Shown here one piece after another: positions 56,679 through 64,000 of a stretch of 64,000 nucleotides of DNA. The stretch is from Myxococcota bacterium (lineage in GTDB: Bacteria > Myxococcota_A > UBA9160 > SMWR01). The position numbers were made by a program, and so were the translations under genes. The stretch is from the NCBI GenBank assembly GCA_039030075.1, contig JBCCEW010000018.1:52857-116856 (forward strand), in the 5' to 3' direction. How positions within the stretch are numbered: the stretch's first letter is position 1; every line of letters begins with the position of its first letter. The notes beneath the pieces were generated by a model that did no database searches, was not told the origin of the DNA, and worked only from the letters and a program-made list of their open reading frames with translations.

Positions 56679-58069
56679 GCGGCGCGGTAGACCACGCCCT
56701 CGGCGGCGAGCTCGAGCTCTTCGAGCGCGCGATCGAACTGGGCGGCGAACTCCCAGGCGTCGGGCACGAGGTCGGGATCGACGAGGATGCCGACATCGAT
56801 GTGGTCGGTGTAGCTGACCACGGTGACGTTCAGGCCCTGGCCCACGGCCAGGATCGACATCGGCATCATCGACTCGACCCGCGCGCCGTCCAGGTAGAGC
56901 GGCGTGGGCGTGGCGCGCACGTTCGATACGACGAAGTTCCCCGGCAGCGGTGCGGAGTCTGCCGCCGAGTAGGCCGCGCGCACCACCAGCTGGGTGAAGG
57001 CGGGCGCCATGGACTCGCCGAGTGCCGCGGTCCAGTCGAAGTGGGTACCGTCGGCGACCTCTTCCTTCGCGGCGCGAGCGTTCTCGTGCACGTGGCAGAG
57101 TCGCGCGGCCGGATCGGAGACGTCGGTGGCGAGGGGCACGGCCATGCTCGTGATCTGGTTGCCCATGCTGTCGCCCTCGCGGGTCGAGACCGGGCACATC
57201 GCCACCAGCGAGGCCTCGGGCTGCTCACCGCGCTCGCGTAGCCAGCGGCTCATCGCCGAGCCGACCAGGGTGAGCACCACGTCGTTCACCGTGACGTCGA
57301 AGTGCTTCTTCAGGTCGCGGACGCGCTCGAAGTCGATGCGGGCGGTGGCGAAGCCGCGGCGTCGGCTGATCGGCTCGTTGAAGAAGAGCTTCGGTACTTC
57401 GGTCTGCTGGGCGGGGCTGCGTCGCGCGAGCGAACGCACGCCGCGTCCCAGGTGGTCGAAGAATCGACCGGGGCGGCTCGCCGCGTTGCGCAGCGAGCGC
57501 GACGCGATCTCCAGCGCGCTCGGCGTGGCCGGTGCGGTTTCGACGTAGGCGTCGGGGACGAAGGGCGTCTCCGACGGCTCGGGGGAGAGGTCGGCCAGCA
57601 CGGCCATCAGCCCGGCACCGCCGGAGCCGTCCACCAGTGCGTGGTGGGTCTTCATGTACATGCCGATGCGCCCGTCGGCGAGGCCCTCGATGATCCAGAT
57701 CTCCCAGAGCGGTCGCGTCGGGTCGAGGGGCTGGGCGTGGAGCCGCGCGGTGAGCGCGGCGAGCTGGCGATCGTTCCCCGGCGCGGGGACGGCTGTGCGC
57801 ACGACGTGGTCGCGCGGGTCGTAGTCCCCGGCCTCGACCCAGTACGGGCGGTCGTGGTCGAAGAGGGTGCGGCGCAGCTTCCAACCGAAGCGCGGCACCA
57901 GCGAAAGGCGGCGTGCGACGTGCTCGCGCAGGCGCTCGAAGCCGAACCCGGGGCTGGTGGTCGGGTCGAGCACCATCACGGCGCCCACGTGGCCCGCGGA
58001 ATTCGAGGTCTCCATCGACAGGAAGATGGCGTCGCCATCGCTGAGCTGATTCACGGTACGTGCCGGCAT
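56675..58069 (-). CDS. Wax ester synthase/diacylglycerol acyltransferase (WES/DGAT)
   Basis: The protein has 464 residues from the ATG at 58069. The catalytic motif HHALVDGSGG (HHxxxDG) is at about residue 134. LSDGDAIFLSMETSNSAGHV at the start, NDVVLTLVGSAMSRWL, and PLPGNFVVSNVRATPTPLYL (the NVPGP-like region) are family blocks. It esterifies fatty alcohols or diacylglycerol with acyl-CoA to make storage lipids. A palindromic operator sits 31 bases upstream of the start, and a TetR regulator is encoded divergently. Confidence 0.95.
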   Translation of the reverse strand: MPARTVNQLSDGDAIFLSMETSNSAGHVGAVMVLDPTTSPGFGFERLREHVARRLSLVPRFGWKLRRTLFDHDRPYWVEAGDYDPRDHVVRTAVPAPGNDRQLAALTARLHAQPLDPTRPLWEIWIIEGLADGRIGMYMKTHHALVDGSGGAGLMAVLADLSPEPSETPFVPDAYVETAPATPSALEIASRSLRNAASRPGRFFDHLGRGVRSLARRSPAQQTEVPKLFFNEPISRRRGFATARIDFERVRDLKKHFDVTVNDVVLTLVGSAMSRWLRERGEQPEASLVAMCPVSTREGDSMGNQITSMAVPLATDVSDPAARLCHVHENARAAKEEVADGTHFDWTAALGESMAPAFTQLVVRAAYSAADSAPLPGNFVVSNVRATPTPLYLDGARVESMMPMSILAVGQGLNVTVVSYTDHIDVGILVDPDLVPDAWEFAAQFDRALEELELAAEGVVYRAA

Positions 58070-58099
58070 CGGTCGCGTCCTCTCGGGTGGTGGGTTGTC

Positions 58100-58125
58100 T
58101 TGAAGATAATACAAATTATCTTCAA
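58100..58125. promoter_or_regulatory. 26-bp palindromic operator (predicted TetR site)
   Basis: TTGAAGATAAT (58100-58110), ACAA, then ATTATCTTCAA (58115-58125) is a perfect palindrome with 11-base arms. It lies between the WES/DGAT start and the divergent TetR gene, in an AT-rich island in GC-rich DNA. This is the typical position and size of a TetR operator. The likely outcome is control of the acyltransferase gene and autoregulation. Confidence 0.82.
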
Positions 58126-58303
58126 CGCAAGGCTCATTTCTGTCGATTGAAACAAAACTTATCCCTATATAGTACAAGCACTTGGAGGTTCCATCTGCGG
58201 ATTCGAGAAGGGCGGACTGCCGGCCCCGGGTTCGCTGCGCCGCCTCGCGGCGGCTAGAATCCGCTCATACTGAGAACTCCAGTTACCCCGAGGCGAATCC
58301 CTC

Positions 58304-58945
58304 TTGCCCCGATCCACGAAGAAATCGAACCTCGTCGAAGCCCGCGCCCGCATGTACCGGGAGCTCGTCTTCGACTGCGCCGAGCGTGTCTTCGCCGAAG
58401 ACGGCTTCGCCGCCAGCTCGATGCAGGACCTCGCCGCCGAGGCCGGGATCTCGCTGAAGACGCTCTACGCCGCCTTCCCCGGAAAGGACGACATCTACCG
58501 CGCGATCCTCGCCGAGCGCGGGGCCGGCCTCCTCGCCGAGGTCCGGGCGGCGGCGCAGCAGGAGGGCAACGCCCTCGAGCGTCTTCACGCCGGGATCCGC
58601 GGGATCGTGGGCTACCTGATCGAGCACGAGTCCTTCTTCCGGATCCTGCTCCAGGAAGGTCACGCCTGGGGTCTCGACCCCCAGAGCAAGGACGCGAAGG
58701 AAGCCTGGAGTGGCGGTCTCCTCTCGGTGCGCGAGCTGATCGAAGACGGGGTGCGCTCCGGCGAGTTCCTGCCCTGCGATCCCGACCTGCTCGCGCCCAC
58801 CGTGAACGCGGTGCTCCAGGTACAGCTCGCCGGCTTGATCGCGCGCGGTGACGAGCCCGACGCCGATGCGATCGCGGCGGAGATCCTGCAGAGCATGGCG
58901 CGCCTGCTGTGTGGAGAGGACCGCGCCGTCACCGACGCGGCCTAG
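58304..58945 (+). CDS. TetR family transcriptional regulator
   Basis: The protein has 213 residues from a TTG at 58304; the first ATG at 58352 would leave almost no sequence before helix 1. The HTH is FAASSMQDLAAEAGISLKTL followed by YAAFPGKDDIYR, a clear TetR_N domain. The C-terminal ligand-binding domain has IVGYLIEHESFFRILLQEGH. It probably binds the palindrome at 58100-58125 and senses a lipid-like or acyl-CoA ligand. Confidence 0.93.
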   Translation: MPRSTKKSNLVEARARMYRELVFDCAERVFAEDGFAASSMQDLAAEAGISLKTLYAAFPGKDDIYRAILAERGAGLLAEVRAAAQQEGNALERLHAGIRGIVGYLIEHESFFRILLQEGHAWGLDPQSKDAKEAWSGGLLSVRELIEDGVRSGEFLPCDPDLLAPTVNAVLQVQLAGLIARGDEPDADAIAAEILQSMARLLCGEDRAVTDAA

Positions 58946-59002
58946 TCAGCGCGACTCCCGAGCGCCTTGCCCGTCGACATCGAACCAGACGTCGACGTCG
59001 AT

Positions 59003-60193
59003 CTAGCCGTCGACGCGGACGGGCAGGGTCTTCAAGCCGCAGGCGAAGGCCGGCGCCGACATCGGCAGCGGCCCTTCGGTCGCGCGGCGCAACCCGGGCA
59101 GCCGCTCGAGGATCGCCTCGAACATGCAGCGCAGCTCCATGCGCGCGATGTTGGCACCCATGCAGAAGTGAGCACCGATCCCGAAGGCGATGTGCGGGTT
59201 CGGGTCGCGCGTGATGTCGAAGCGCTGGGGATCGTCGAAGACGCGCTCGTCGCGGTTGGCGGCGCTGTACATCAGGAGCACCTGCTCCCCCTTGCGGATC
59301 GTGCGGCCGTGGAGGCTCACGTCTTCGGTGGCGGTGCGGCGCATGTTCAGGAGCGGCGTCACCCAGCGCACCATCTCTTCGATGGCCGTGGGCAGGAGCT
59401 CGGGTTCGGCGCGCAGGCGCGCCAGCTGGTCGGGGTGCTCAAGGAGCGCGAGGGAGCCGCCGGCGATCACGTGCCGGGTCGTATCACTCCCGCCGTTCAA
59501 GAAGAGCAGGGACTCGGAGGCGAGCTCCATGTCGCTGCGCGCGGCCGGCCCTTCGGCGGCGGCGGCCGTCATCACGCTGAACCAGTCCTCCGCCGGGTGC
59601 TCGCGACGCTCGGCCACGACGCCCGCCGCCTCGCCGAAGTAGGCGCCGGCCACCTGGATCACCTCGTCGCTGAGGTAGCGGGGTCCACCTCCGGCTCCCA
59701 TCGTGATCTCGGCGATCTCTGCGAAGCGCGGCCACTCCGCGTCGGGCAGGCCCAGCGCGTGGAGGATCACGCGCACCGGGAGCGGGATCGCGAGCGACTT
59801 CACCAGGTCGAACTCGGGCTGTCCCTCGATCTTCACGAACAGATCGTCGACGAACGCACGCACCTTCGGCTCGAGCTTGCGCACGGCGCGCGGCGTGATC
59901 TGTTTCGAGAAGAGCCGTCGATAGGCCAGGTGCTTCGGATCGTCGCTGTCGATCATCGAGCCGCTGCCCGGCGTGTTGGGTCGCGAGCCTTCCCCGCTCG
60001 AGAAGCGCCCCGGATCGCGCGACATCGACACGATGTCCGCGTGGCGGGAGATACCCCAGAGCTCGTTGGTGGCGTCCCAGTACACGGGCGCTTCGTTGCG
60101 GAGCCAGGTGTAGGTCTCCTGCGGATCGCCCTCGTAGAGATGGTGATCGAGGAGGTCGATGGCGCGCGCTTCGGTCGGGTGGTCGTCGGACAT
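59003..60193 (-). CDS. Cytochrome P450 (CYP125/142-like)
   Basis: The 396-residue protein has the I-helix LLFLNGGSDTTRHVIAGG, the K-helix ExxR in AIEEMVRWVTPLLNMRRTAT, and the heme loop IAFGIGAHFCMGANIARMEL. The phrases MIDSDDPKHLAYRRLFSK and NMRRTATEDV are characteristic of steroid- or cholesterol-side-chain P450s such as CYP125 and CYP142. The substrate is not proven. It is convergent with the TetR gene. Confidence 0.93.
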   Translation of the reverse strand: MSDDHPTEARAIDLLDHHLYEGDPQETYTWLRNEAPVYWDATNELWGISRHADIVSMSRDPGRFSSGEGSRPNTPGSGSMIDSDDPKHLAYRRLFSKQITPRAVRKLEPKVRAFVDDLFVKIEGQPEFDLVKSLAIPLPVRVILHALGLPDAEWPRFAEIAEITMGAGGGPRYLSDEVIQVAGAYFGEAAGVVAERREHPAEDWFSVMTAAAAEGPAARSDMELASESLLFLNGGSDTTRHVIAGGSLALLEHPDQLARLRAEPELLPTAIEEMVRWVTPLLNMRRTATEDVSLHGRTIRKGEQVLLMYSAANRDERVFDDPQRFDITRDPNPHIAFGIGAHFCMGANIARMELRCMFEAILERLPGLRRATEGPLPMSAPAFACGLKTLPVRVDG

Positions 60194-60205
60194 GCGCGGC
60201 GGAGC

Positions 60206-61291
60206 TTACAGAACGTCGACCGCCCGCTGGCGCAGCCAGTGATCGGCGAGCACCAGGCAAACCATCGCTTCCACCATCGGGACGGCGCGGGGCAGCACGC
60301 ACGGGTCGTGGCGGCCCTGGGCCTCGAGGGTGGCGGCCGCACCCTCGCGGGTGACGGTCTGCTGGGCCTGGGAGATCGTGGCGGTGGGCTTGAAGGCCAC
60401 GCGCAGCACGATGTCTTCGCCGTTGCTGATCCCGCCCTGGATGCCGCCCGAGCGGTTGCTCGCCGTGCGCGGCGCGCCGTCGGGTCCCGGGAGGAAGGCA
60501 TCGTTGTGCTGAATCCCCGACATGCGCGTCCCCGCGAAGCCGCTGCCCACTTCGAAGCCCTTCGACGCCGGCAGCGACATCAGGCCGTGGGCCAGGTCGG
60601 CCTCGAGCTTGTCGAACACGGGCTCGCCGAGCCCGGCGGGAACGCGTCGCGCCACGCACTCGACGACGCCGCCGAGCGAGTCGCCGCGCTCGCGGGCCGC
60701 ATCGATCAGGGTCGTCATCTCTTCGGCGGCGTCCGGGTCGGGGCAGCGCACCAGGTTGGATTCGATGGCCTCGAGGGTCACGGCCGCTACGTCGTGCTTG
60801 CTCTCGACGTCCTGAACCCGACTCACCCAGGCCAGCACTTCGATGTCCGCCACCTGCGCGAGCAGCTTGCGCGCGATCGCGCCGGCCGCGACGCGACCGA
60901 TCGTCTCGCGAGCGCTCGCACGGCCGCCGCCCTGCCAGTTGCGCACGCCGTACTTCGCTTCGGTGGTGTAGTCGGCGTGGGACGGCCGGTAGACGTCCTT
61001 CATGTGCTCGTAGGCGCTCGGGCGGGCGTCCTTGTTGCGCACCAGCAGGCCAATCGGCGTGCCCAGGGTCTGGCCTTCGAAGACGCCGGAGAGGATCTCG
61101 ACCTGGTCGGCTTCCTGCCGCGGCGTGGTGAGTCGGCTCTGGCCGGGCTTGCGGCGGTCGAGGTCGCGCTGGATCTCGGCCACCTCCAGGGCCAGCCGCG
61201 GCGGGCAGCCGTCGACCACGACGCCGACGCCCCCTCCGTGGCTCTCGCCGAAGGTGCTGATCTGGAAGTGTTGGCCGAAGCGGCTCGCCAT
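60206..61291 (-). CDS. aroC: Chorismate synthase
   Basis: The 361-residue protein opens [20 protein letters not shown], the chorismate synthase signature 1. [19 protein letters not shown] is the second signature block and [20 protein letters not shown] the third. It converts EPSP to chorismate, the last step of the shikimate pathway, using reduced FMN. It sits 12 bases upstream of the P450 gene on the same strand. Confidence 0.97.
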   Translation of the reverse strand: MASRFGQHFQISTFGESHGGGVGVVVDGCPPRLALEVAEIQRDLDRRKPGQSRLTTPRQEADQVEILSGVFEGQTLGTPIGLLVRNKDARPSAYEHMKDVYRPSHADYTTEAKYGVRNWQGGGRASARETIGRVAAGAIARKLLAQVADIEVLAWVSRVQDVESKHDVAAVTLEAIESNLVRCPDPDAAEEMTTLIDAARERGDSLGGVVECVARRVPAGLGEPVFDKLEADLAHGLMSLPASKGFEVGSGFAGTRMSGIQHNDAFLPGPDGAPRTASNRSGGIQGGISNGEDIVLRVAFKPTATISQAQQTVTREGAAATLEAQGRHDPCVLPRAVPMVEAMVCLVLADHWLRQRAVDVL

Positions 61292-61391
61292 GCGGCCAGA
61301 ATACGGCTTCCCACCCAGTGGCGCCGGCAGGCGGGCTGCCGGAGGGCCTCACGCCGGGTTGGGGGCAAGCGAGGCGCCAGCGGGTGCGGGG

Positions 61392-61922
61392 TCAGCGCAG
61401 GCGCGCCGGTCGCCGCAAGAGCACGAGGGTGCTGCCACCCCCGTCGCGCTCGACCGGCGAGCGCGCGAAGGCCTGCACGATGCCCGCGAGCTCGCGTTGG
61501 CTGAGCCAATCGGGGAGTGCGCTGCGCAGGACCGCGCGTCCGCTGTGACGGCCGCGTCCGTGGACCACCCGTACGCAGCGCTTCCCCGCGTGATGGGCGT
61601 CGAGCAGGTAGGACGCGACCTGCTCCTCGGCGGCCCGCGCGTCGAGACCGTGGAGGTCGAGCTCGCCGTCGGGCTCGGGCTGGCCCCGGCGCAGCTGGCG
61701 CAGCACCTTCGCCGGCACGTCCTCGGCCCGGCCGCGCCCCTCGTCTTCGCGAACGAATCGGCGCGGGGGCAGGCGCAGCGGCGCCGACGCTTCCGCCGAC
61801 CCCGGGGCCCCGGGCTCCGCTGCGTCTTCCGCGGTGTCGGCCGCCCGCTCGGACCGCTCCTCCTGGCGACGCAGCTCGGCCTCGAAGCCGCCGGGCTTCG
61901 GCGGATCGCCGCCCGGGGTCAC
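61392..61922 (-). CDS. Smr domain protein
   Basis: The protein has 176 residues from a GTG at 61922 overlapping the mutY stop (GTGA). The N-terminal half is charged and disordered. The Smr domain has GELDLHGLDARAAEEQVASY and VRVVHGRGRHSGRAVL, the two nuclease motifs (DLHG, HGRG). Smr domains cut branched or single-stranded nucleic acids or act in ribosome rescue. The overlap suggests cotranscription with mutY. Confidence 0.92.
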   Translation of the reverse strand: MTPGGDPPKPGGFEAELRRQEERSERAADTAEDAAEPGAPGSAEASAPLRLPPRRFVREDEGRGRAEDVPAKVLRQLRRGQPEPDGELDLHGLDARAAEEQVASYLLDAHHAGKRCVRVVHGRGRHSGRAVLRSALPDWLSQRELAGIVQAFARSPVERDGGGSTLVLLRRPARLR

Positions 61923-63013
61923 GGCGCACCCGCGAGCAGTTCCAACGCCTTGCGGGTCGGACCTCCCAGGGCCAGACCCTCGAAGCCCGTCGATGACACC
62001 CAGCGGTGTGCATCCCAGCCGACCCGACGGATGCGTCCCGGCGGCGCGGTCGCGCGGAAGACGTGGAGTGTGAGCCGGCGATGGGTGAAGAGGTGCTCGA
62101 CCGAACCGACCGCGGCGACGTCGCGGGCCTCGATGCCGAGCCGGGCCTCGAGTTGGCGGGCCAGTCCTGCCACCGGGTCCTCCTTCGCATCGAGGTCGCC
62201 CCCGGGCAGCTCCCATAGCCCGCCGAGCAGCCCTTCCTTCGGGCGCTGCACCGCGAGCACCTTGCCGTCGCGCTCGAGCCAGACGCCCGCCGCGGCCACG
62301 CGCTTCGCGGCGCGCGCGCGCTTCTTCACCGGGAGCGCCTCTTCGCGACCCTCGGCGTGGGCGCGGCAGTGCTTCGTCCACGGGCAGGCCAGGCAGCGCG
62401 GCGCGCGCGGCGTGCACAGCGTGGCGCCGAGCTCCATCAGCGCCTGGTTGAGCGCGCCGGGTTCCTCGCCTTCGACGAGGGCGGCCGCTTCGTCCCAGAG
62501 CCGACGCTGGACCGGCACGCTCTTCACCTCGCCGTCGATCCCGTAGAGCCGCGTCAGCACGCGCTCGACGTTGCCGTCGACGAGCGGAGCGGGCTTGTCG
62601 AAGGCGATCGAGGCGACCGCGCCCGCTGTGTAGCGCCCGACCCCGGGCAGCGCGAGCAGGTCGTCCACGTCGTCGGGAACGTTGCCCCCGTGGCGCTCGA
62701 CGATCTCTTGCGCGGCGCGGTGGAGGTTGCGGGCGCGCGAGTAGTAGCCGAGCCCGGCCCACAGGCCGAGCACGTCGTCGACGTCGGCCGTCGCCAGAGC
62801 GGTCGGGTCGGGGACGCGCGCGAGGAAACGTTCCCAATAGGGGATCACCGTCTCGACCCGGGTCTGCTGGAGCATCGCCTCGGAGATCCAGATGGCGTAG
62901 GCGTCGTCCGTGCGACGCCAGGGAAGGTCCCGCCGGTTCGCGTGATACCACGCGAGGATCGCGCGCCGCAGAGTCGCGGGCTTCGCAGGCTTCGTGGGGG
63001 AGGTGTCGCTCAC
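61919..63013 (-). CDS. mutY: A/G-specific adenine glycosylase
   Basis: The 364-residue protein is full length. The helix-hairpin-helix LLALPGVGRYTAGAVASI, the catalytic Asp region PLVDGNVERVLTRLY, and a 4Fe-4S loop CTPRAPRCLACPWTKHC (C-x6-C-x2-C-x5-C) are present. A Nudix-like C-terminal domain (GLLGGLWELPGGDLD) recognises 8-oxoG. It removes adenine mispaired with 8-oxoG. The sfsA stop overlaps its start by four bases. Confidence 0.97.
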   Translation of the reverse strand: MSDTSPTKPAKPATLRRAILAWYHANRRDLPWRRTDDAYAIWISEAMLQQTRVETVIPYWERFLARVPDPTALATADVDDVLGLWAGLGYYSRARNLHRAAQEIVERHGGNVPDDVDDLLALPGVGRYTAGAVASIAFDKPAPLVDGNVERVLTRLYGIDGEVKSVPVQRRLWDEAAALVEGEEPGALNQALMELGATLCTPRAPRCLACPWTKHCRAHAEGREEALPVKKRARAAKRVAAAGVWLERDGKVLAVQRPKEGLLGGLWELPGGDLDAKEDPVAGLARQLEARLGIEARDVAAVGSVEHLFTHRRLTLHVFRATAPPGRIRRVGWDAHRWVSSTGFEGLALGGPTRKALELLAGAP

Positions 63014-63780
63014 AGCACCACCGGCAGGGTGCGTTCGACCGCGATGCCGCGCGCCGTCACGCGAGCGCCGAGCGCGTAGAGCTCGACGCCATCGGCGGCG
63101 GCCTGGCGCAGTGCTTCGCCGTAGGCCGGATCGATGTCATCGGCGGGGGCGACCGTGTCGCAGTCGGCGCGCTGCACCAGGAACACCAGCGCCGCCCGTG
63201 CGCCGTTGGCGTGGAGCTTGCCCAACACTTCGAGGTGTCTCTTGCCTCGCTCGGTCACGCTGTCGGGGAAGCGGCCGACCGAACCCTCTGCGAGGGTCAC
63301 GCTCTTCACTTCGACGTAGGCGGGGCGCGGGTCGCTCGGGTGGTCGCCGAGCCCGAAGTCGAGTCGGCTGCGGGTACCGTCGTGGACCCCGGCGGGCGGC
63401 GTCACCTCGCGCGCGATCTCCCGGTAGCCCGACAGCTCCTGCGGGAGCCCGCCCCGCAGTGCGGCCTCCACCACCGGGTTCGCGAGACCAGGGTGGAGCC
63501 CCACCCAGACGCGGCCCACTCGCATCATCTCGAGGGTGTGGCGCAGCTTGCGGCGCGGATCGTCGTGCACCGAGCAACGCACCGCCGCGCCCGGACGGTG
63601 GAAGCCCTTCATCGAGCCCGGGTTCGGGCAGTGGACCGTGAGCGTCTCGCCGTCCTCGGTCTCGACGTCGGCGAAGAAGCGCTTGTAGCGACGCAGGAAA
63701 CGCGCGCGCAGGGGCGCGTCGACGGCGAGGCTCAGCTTCCGGGCAGGGGCAGGTTCGGGGCGACGTGCGAGGCGATCCAT
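63010..63780 (-). CDS. sfsA: SfsA family protein
   Basis: The protein has 256 residues from the ATG at 63780 (an ATG at 63795 is also in frame). The RFLRRYKRFFADVETEDG and VHCPNPGSMKG motifs are diagnostic of SfsA. The YVEVKSVTLAEGSVGRFPDS and RGKRHLEVLGKL blocks form the nuclease-like core. SfsA is a DNA-binding protein with a restriction-endonuclease-like fold and an uncertain physiological role. Its start lies inside the end of the M23 gene. Confidence 0.95.
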   Translation of the reverse strand: MDRLARRPEPAPARKLSLAVDAPLRARFLRRYKRFFADVETEDGETLTVHCPNPGSMKGFHRPGAAVRCSVHDDPRRKLRHTLEMMRVGRVWVGLHPGLANPVVEAALRGGLPQELSGYREIAREVTPPAGVHDGTRSRLDFGLGDHPSDPRPAYVEVKSVTLAEGSVGRFPDSVTERGKRHLEVLGKLHANGARAALVFLVQRADCDTVAPADDIDPAYGEALRQAAADGVELYALGARVTARGIAVERTLPVVL

Positions 63781-64000
63781 TTCGGGTCCCACCATTCCAG
63801 CGGGTCGACGTAGGTATCGCCAACCAGGATCGCGAAGTGCAGGTGGTCGCCCCCGGCCAGCCCGGTGGCGCCGGAGAGCCCGAGGCGTTCGTCGACGTCG
63901 ACGGAGTCGCCCGCCCGGCCGGCCCGGGGCGACCGGTGTGCGTAGGGCGGGACGAGCCCGCGGCCGGGGTGGATTGTAACCCACGTTGCGGAGATGACCC
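63732..64000 (-). CDS. M23 family metallopeptidase, 5-prime end outside the window
   Basis: A minus-strand frame open to the right edge gives 88 residues: TWVTIHPGRGLVPPYAHRS, then LGLSGATGLAGGDHLHFAIL and the end DPLEWWDPKWIASHVAPNLP. HLHFAI is the second zinc-binding motif (HxH) of LytM/M23 endopeptidases, and YAHRS the usual strand before it. It probably cleaves peptidoglycan peptides. The N-terminal part lies outside the window. Confidence 0.88.
   Translation of the reverse strand, partial: VISATWVTIHPGRGLVPPYAHRSPRAGRAGDSVDVDERLGLSGATGLAGGDHLHFAILVGDTYVDPLEWWDPKWIASHVAPNLPLPGS

Noticed and set aside
58967..61504. An 845-residue plus-strand open frame
   Set aside because: It lies antisense to a P450 and aroC, both clearly real, so it is a high-GC shadow.
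1..64000. tRNA and rRNA genes
   Set aside because: No tRNA-like T-arm pattern (GGTTCGAATCC with matching arms) or rRNA segment was recognised by eye. A tRNAscan run would settle this.

Overview
The window is high-GC bacterial DNA in two parts. Bases 1 to about 33,145 are a very large integron gene-cassette array with no integrase gene in view. Bases 33,133 to 64,000 are an ordinary chromosomal region. PEP-CTERM proteins, two cytochromes P450, a wax ester synthase/DGAT-type acyltransferase, a divergent DnaA with a long linker and high GC content suggest a Deltaproteobacteria-type lineage (Myxococcota, Binatota or relatives). That placement is inferred from gene content only.

Array (1-33,145). 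About 49 intact, shortened or decayed attC sites separate roughly 45 cassettes, nearly all read on the minus strand. Full sites are about 120-130 bp, with outer cores of the type GCCTAAC ... GTTAGGC, inner arms around CAGCTG and a conserved centre (type A has AGTATGCCAGAG). A second subfamily (type B) keeps the arms but has a different centre, and one site is an A/B hybrid. Minus-strand genes start within a few bases of the higher-coordinate site and end at or inside the lower-coordinate site, as expected for cassettes. Cores are best preserved near 33 kb and most decayed near base 1. The recombination-proximal (youngest) end is therefore probably at 33.1 kb, beside a PEP-CTERM gene and dnaA, where no attI or intI remains. 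Cargo is mostly small exported proteins, lipoproteins and 2-5 helix membrane proteins. Recognisable families are GNAT acetyltransferases (two on the opposite strand), ExbD/TolR, NfeD, hemerythrin, ankyrin, HXXEE-like, DUF3592-like, DUF1493, SUKH, MORN, NADAR, DUF4156-like (three), KOW, TonB C-terminal and YcxB-like.

Chromosome (33,133-64,000). Next to the array lie a PEP-CTERM protein, dnaA, a Lon-N-domain protein, a SprT/YgjP-type metalloprotein with a possible clamp-binding tail, a DUF4149 protein, an MtnK-like kinase, and thiC behind a TPP riboswitch. Then come a lipoprotein with a CcmI-like domain, a PEP-CTERM cyclophilin, an HCCA isomerase and a ClC transporter. The asd gene is preceded by what looks like a complete threonine-type attenuator: a promoter, a Thr-rich leader peptide, an antiterminator arm and a terminator. 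After asd come an MFS exporter, a Nudix hydrolase, a ferredoxin-CbiX-MFS operon on the minus strand, a CinA-like protein with a DUF4079 protein, and an SGNH hydrolase.

The last section is a lipid/oxidation module: P450, 3Fe-4S ferredoxin, WES/DGAT acyltransferase, a 26-bp palindrome likely to be a TetR operator, the TetR regulator and a second P450. Housekeeping genes follow: aroC, an Smr-domain gene, mutY, sfsA and the end of an M23 peptidase gene cut by the window edge.
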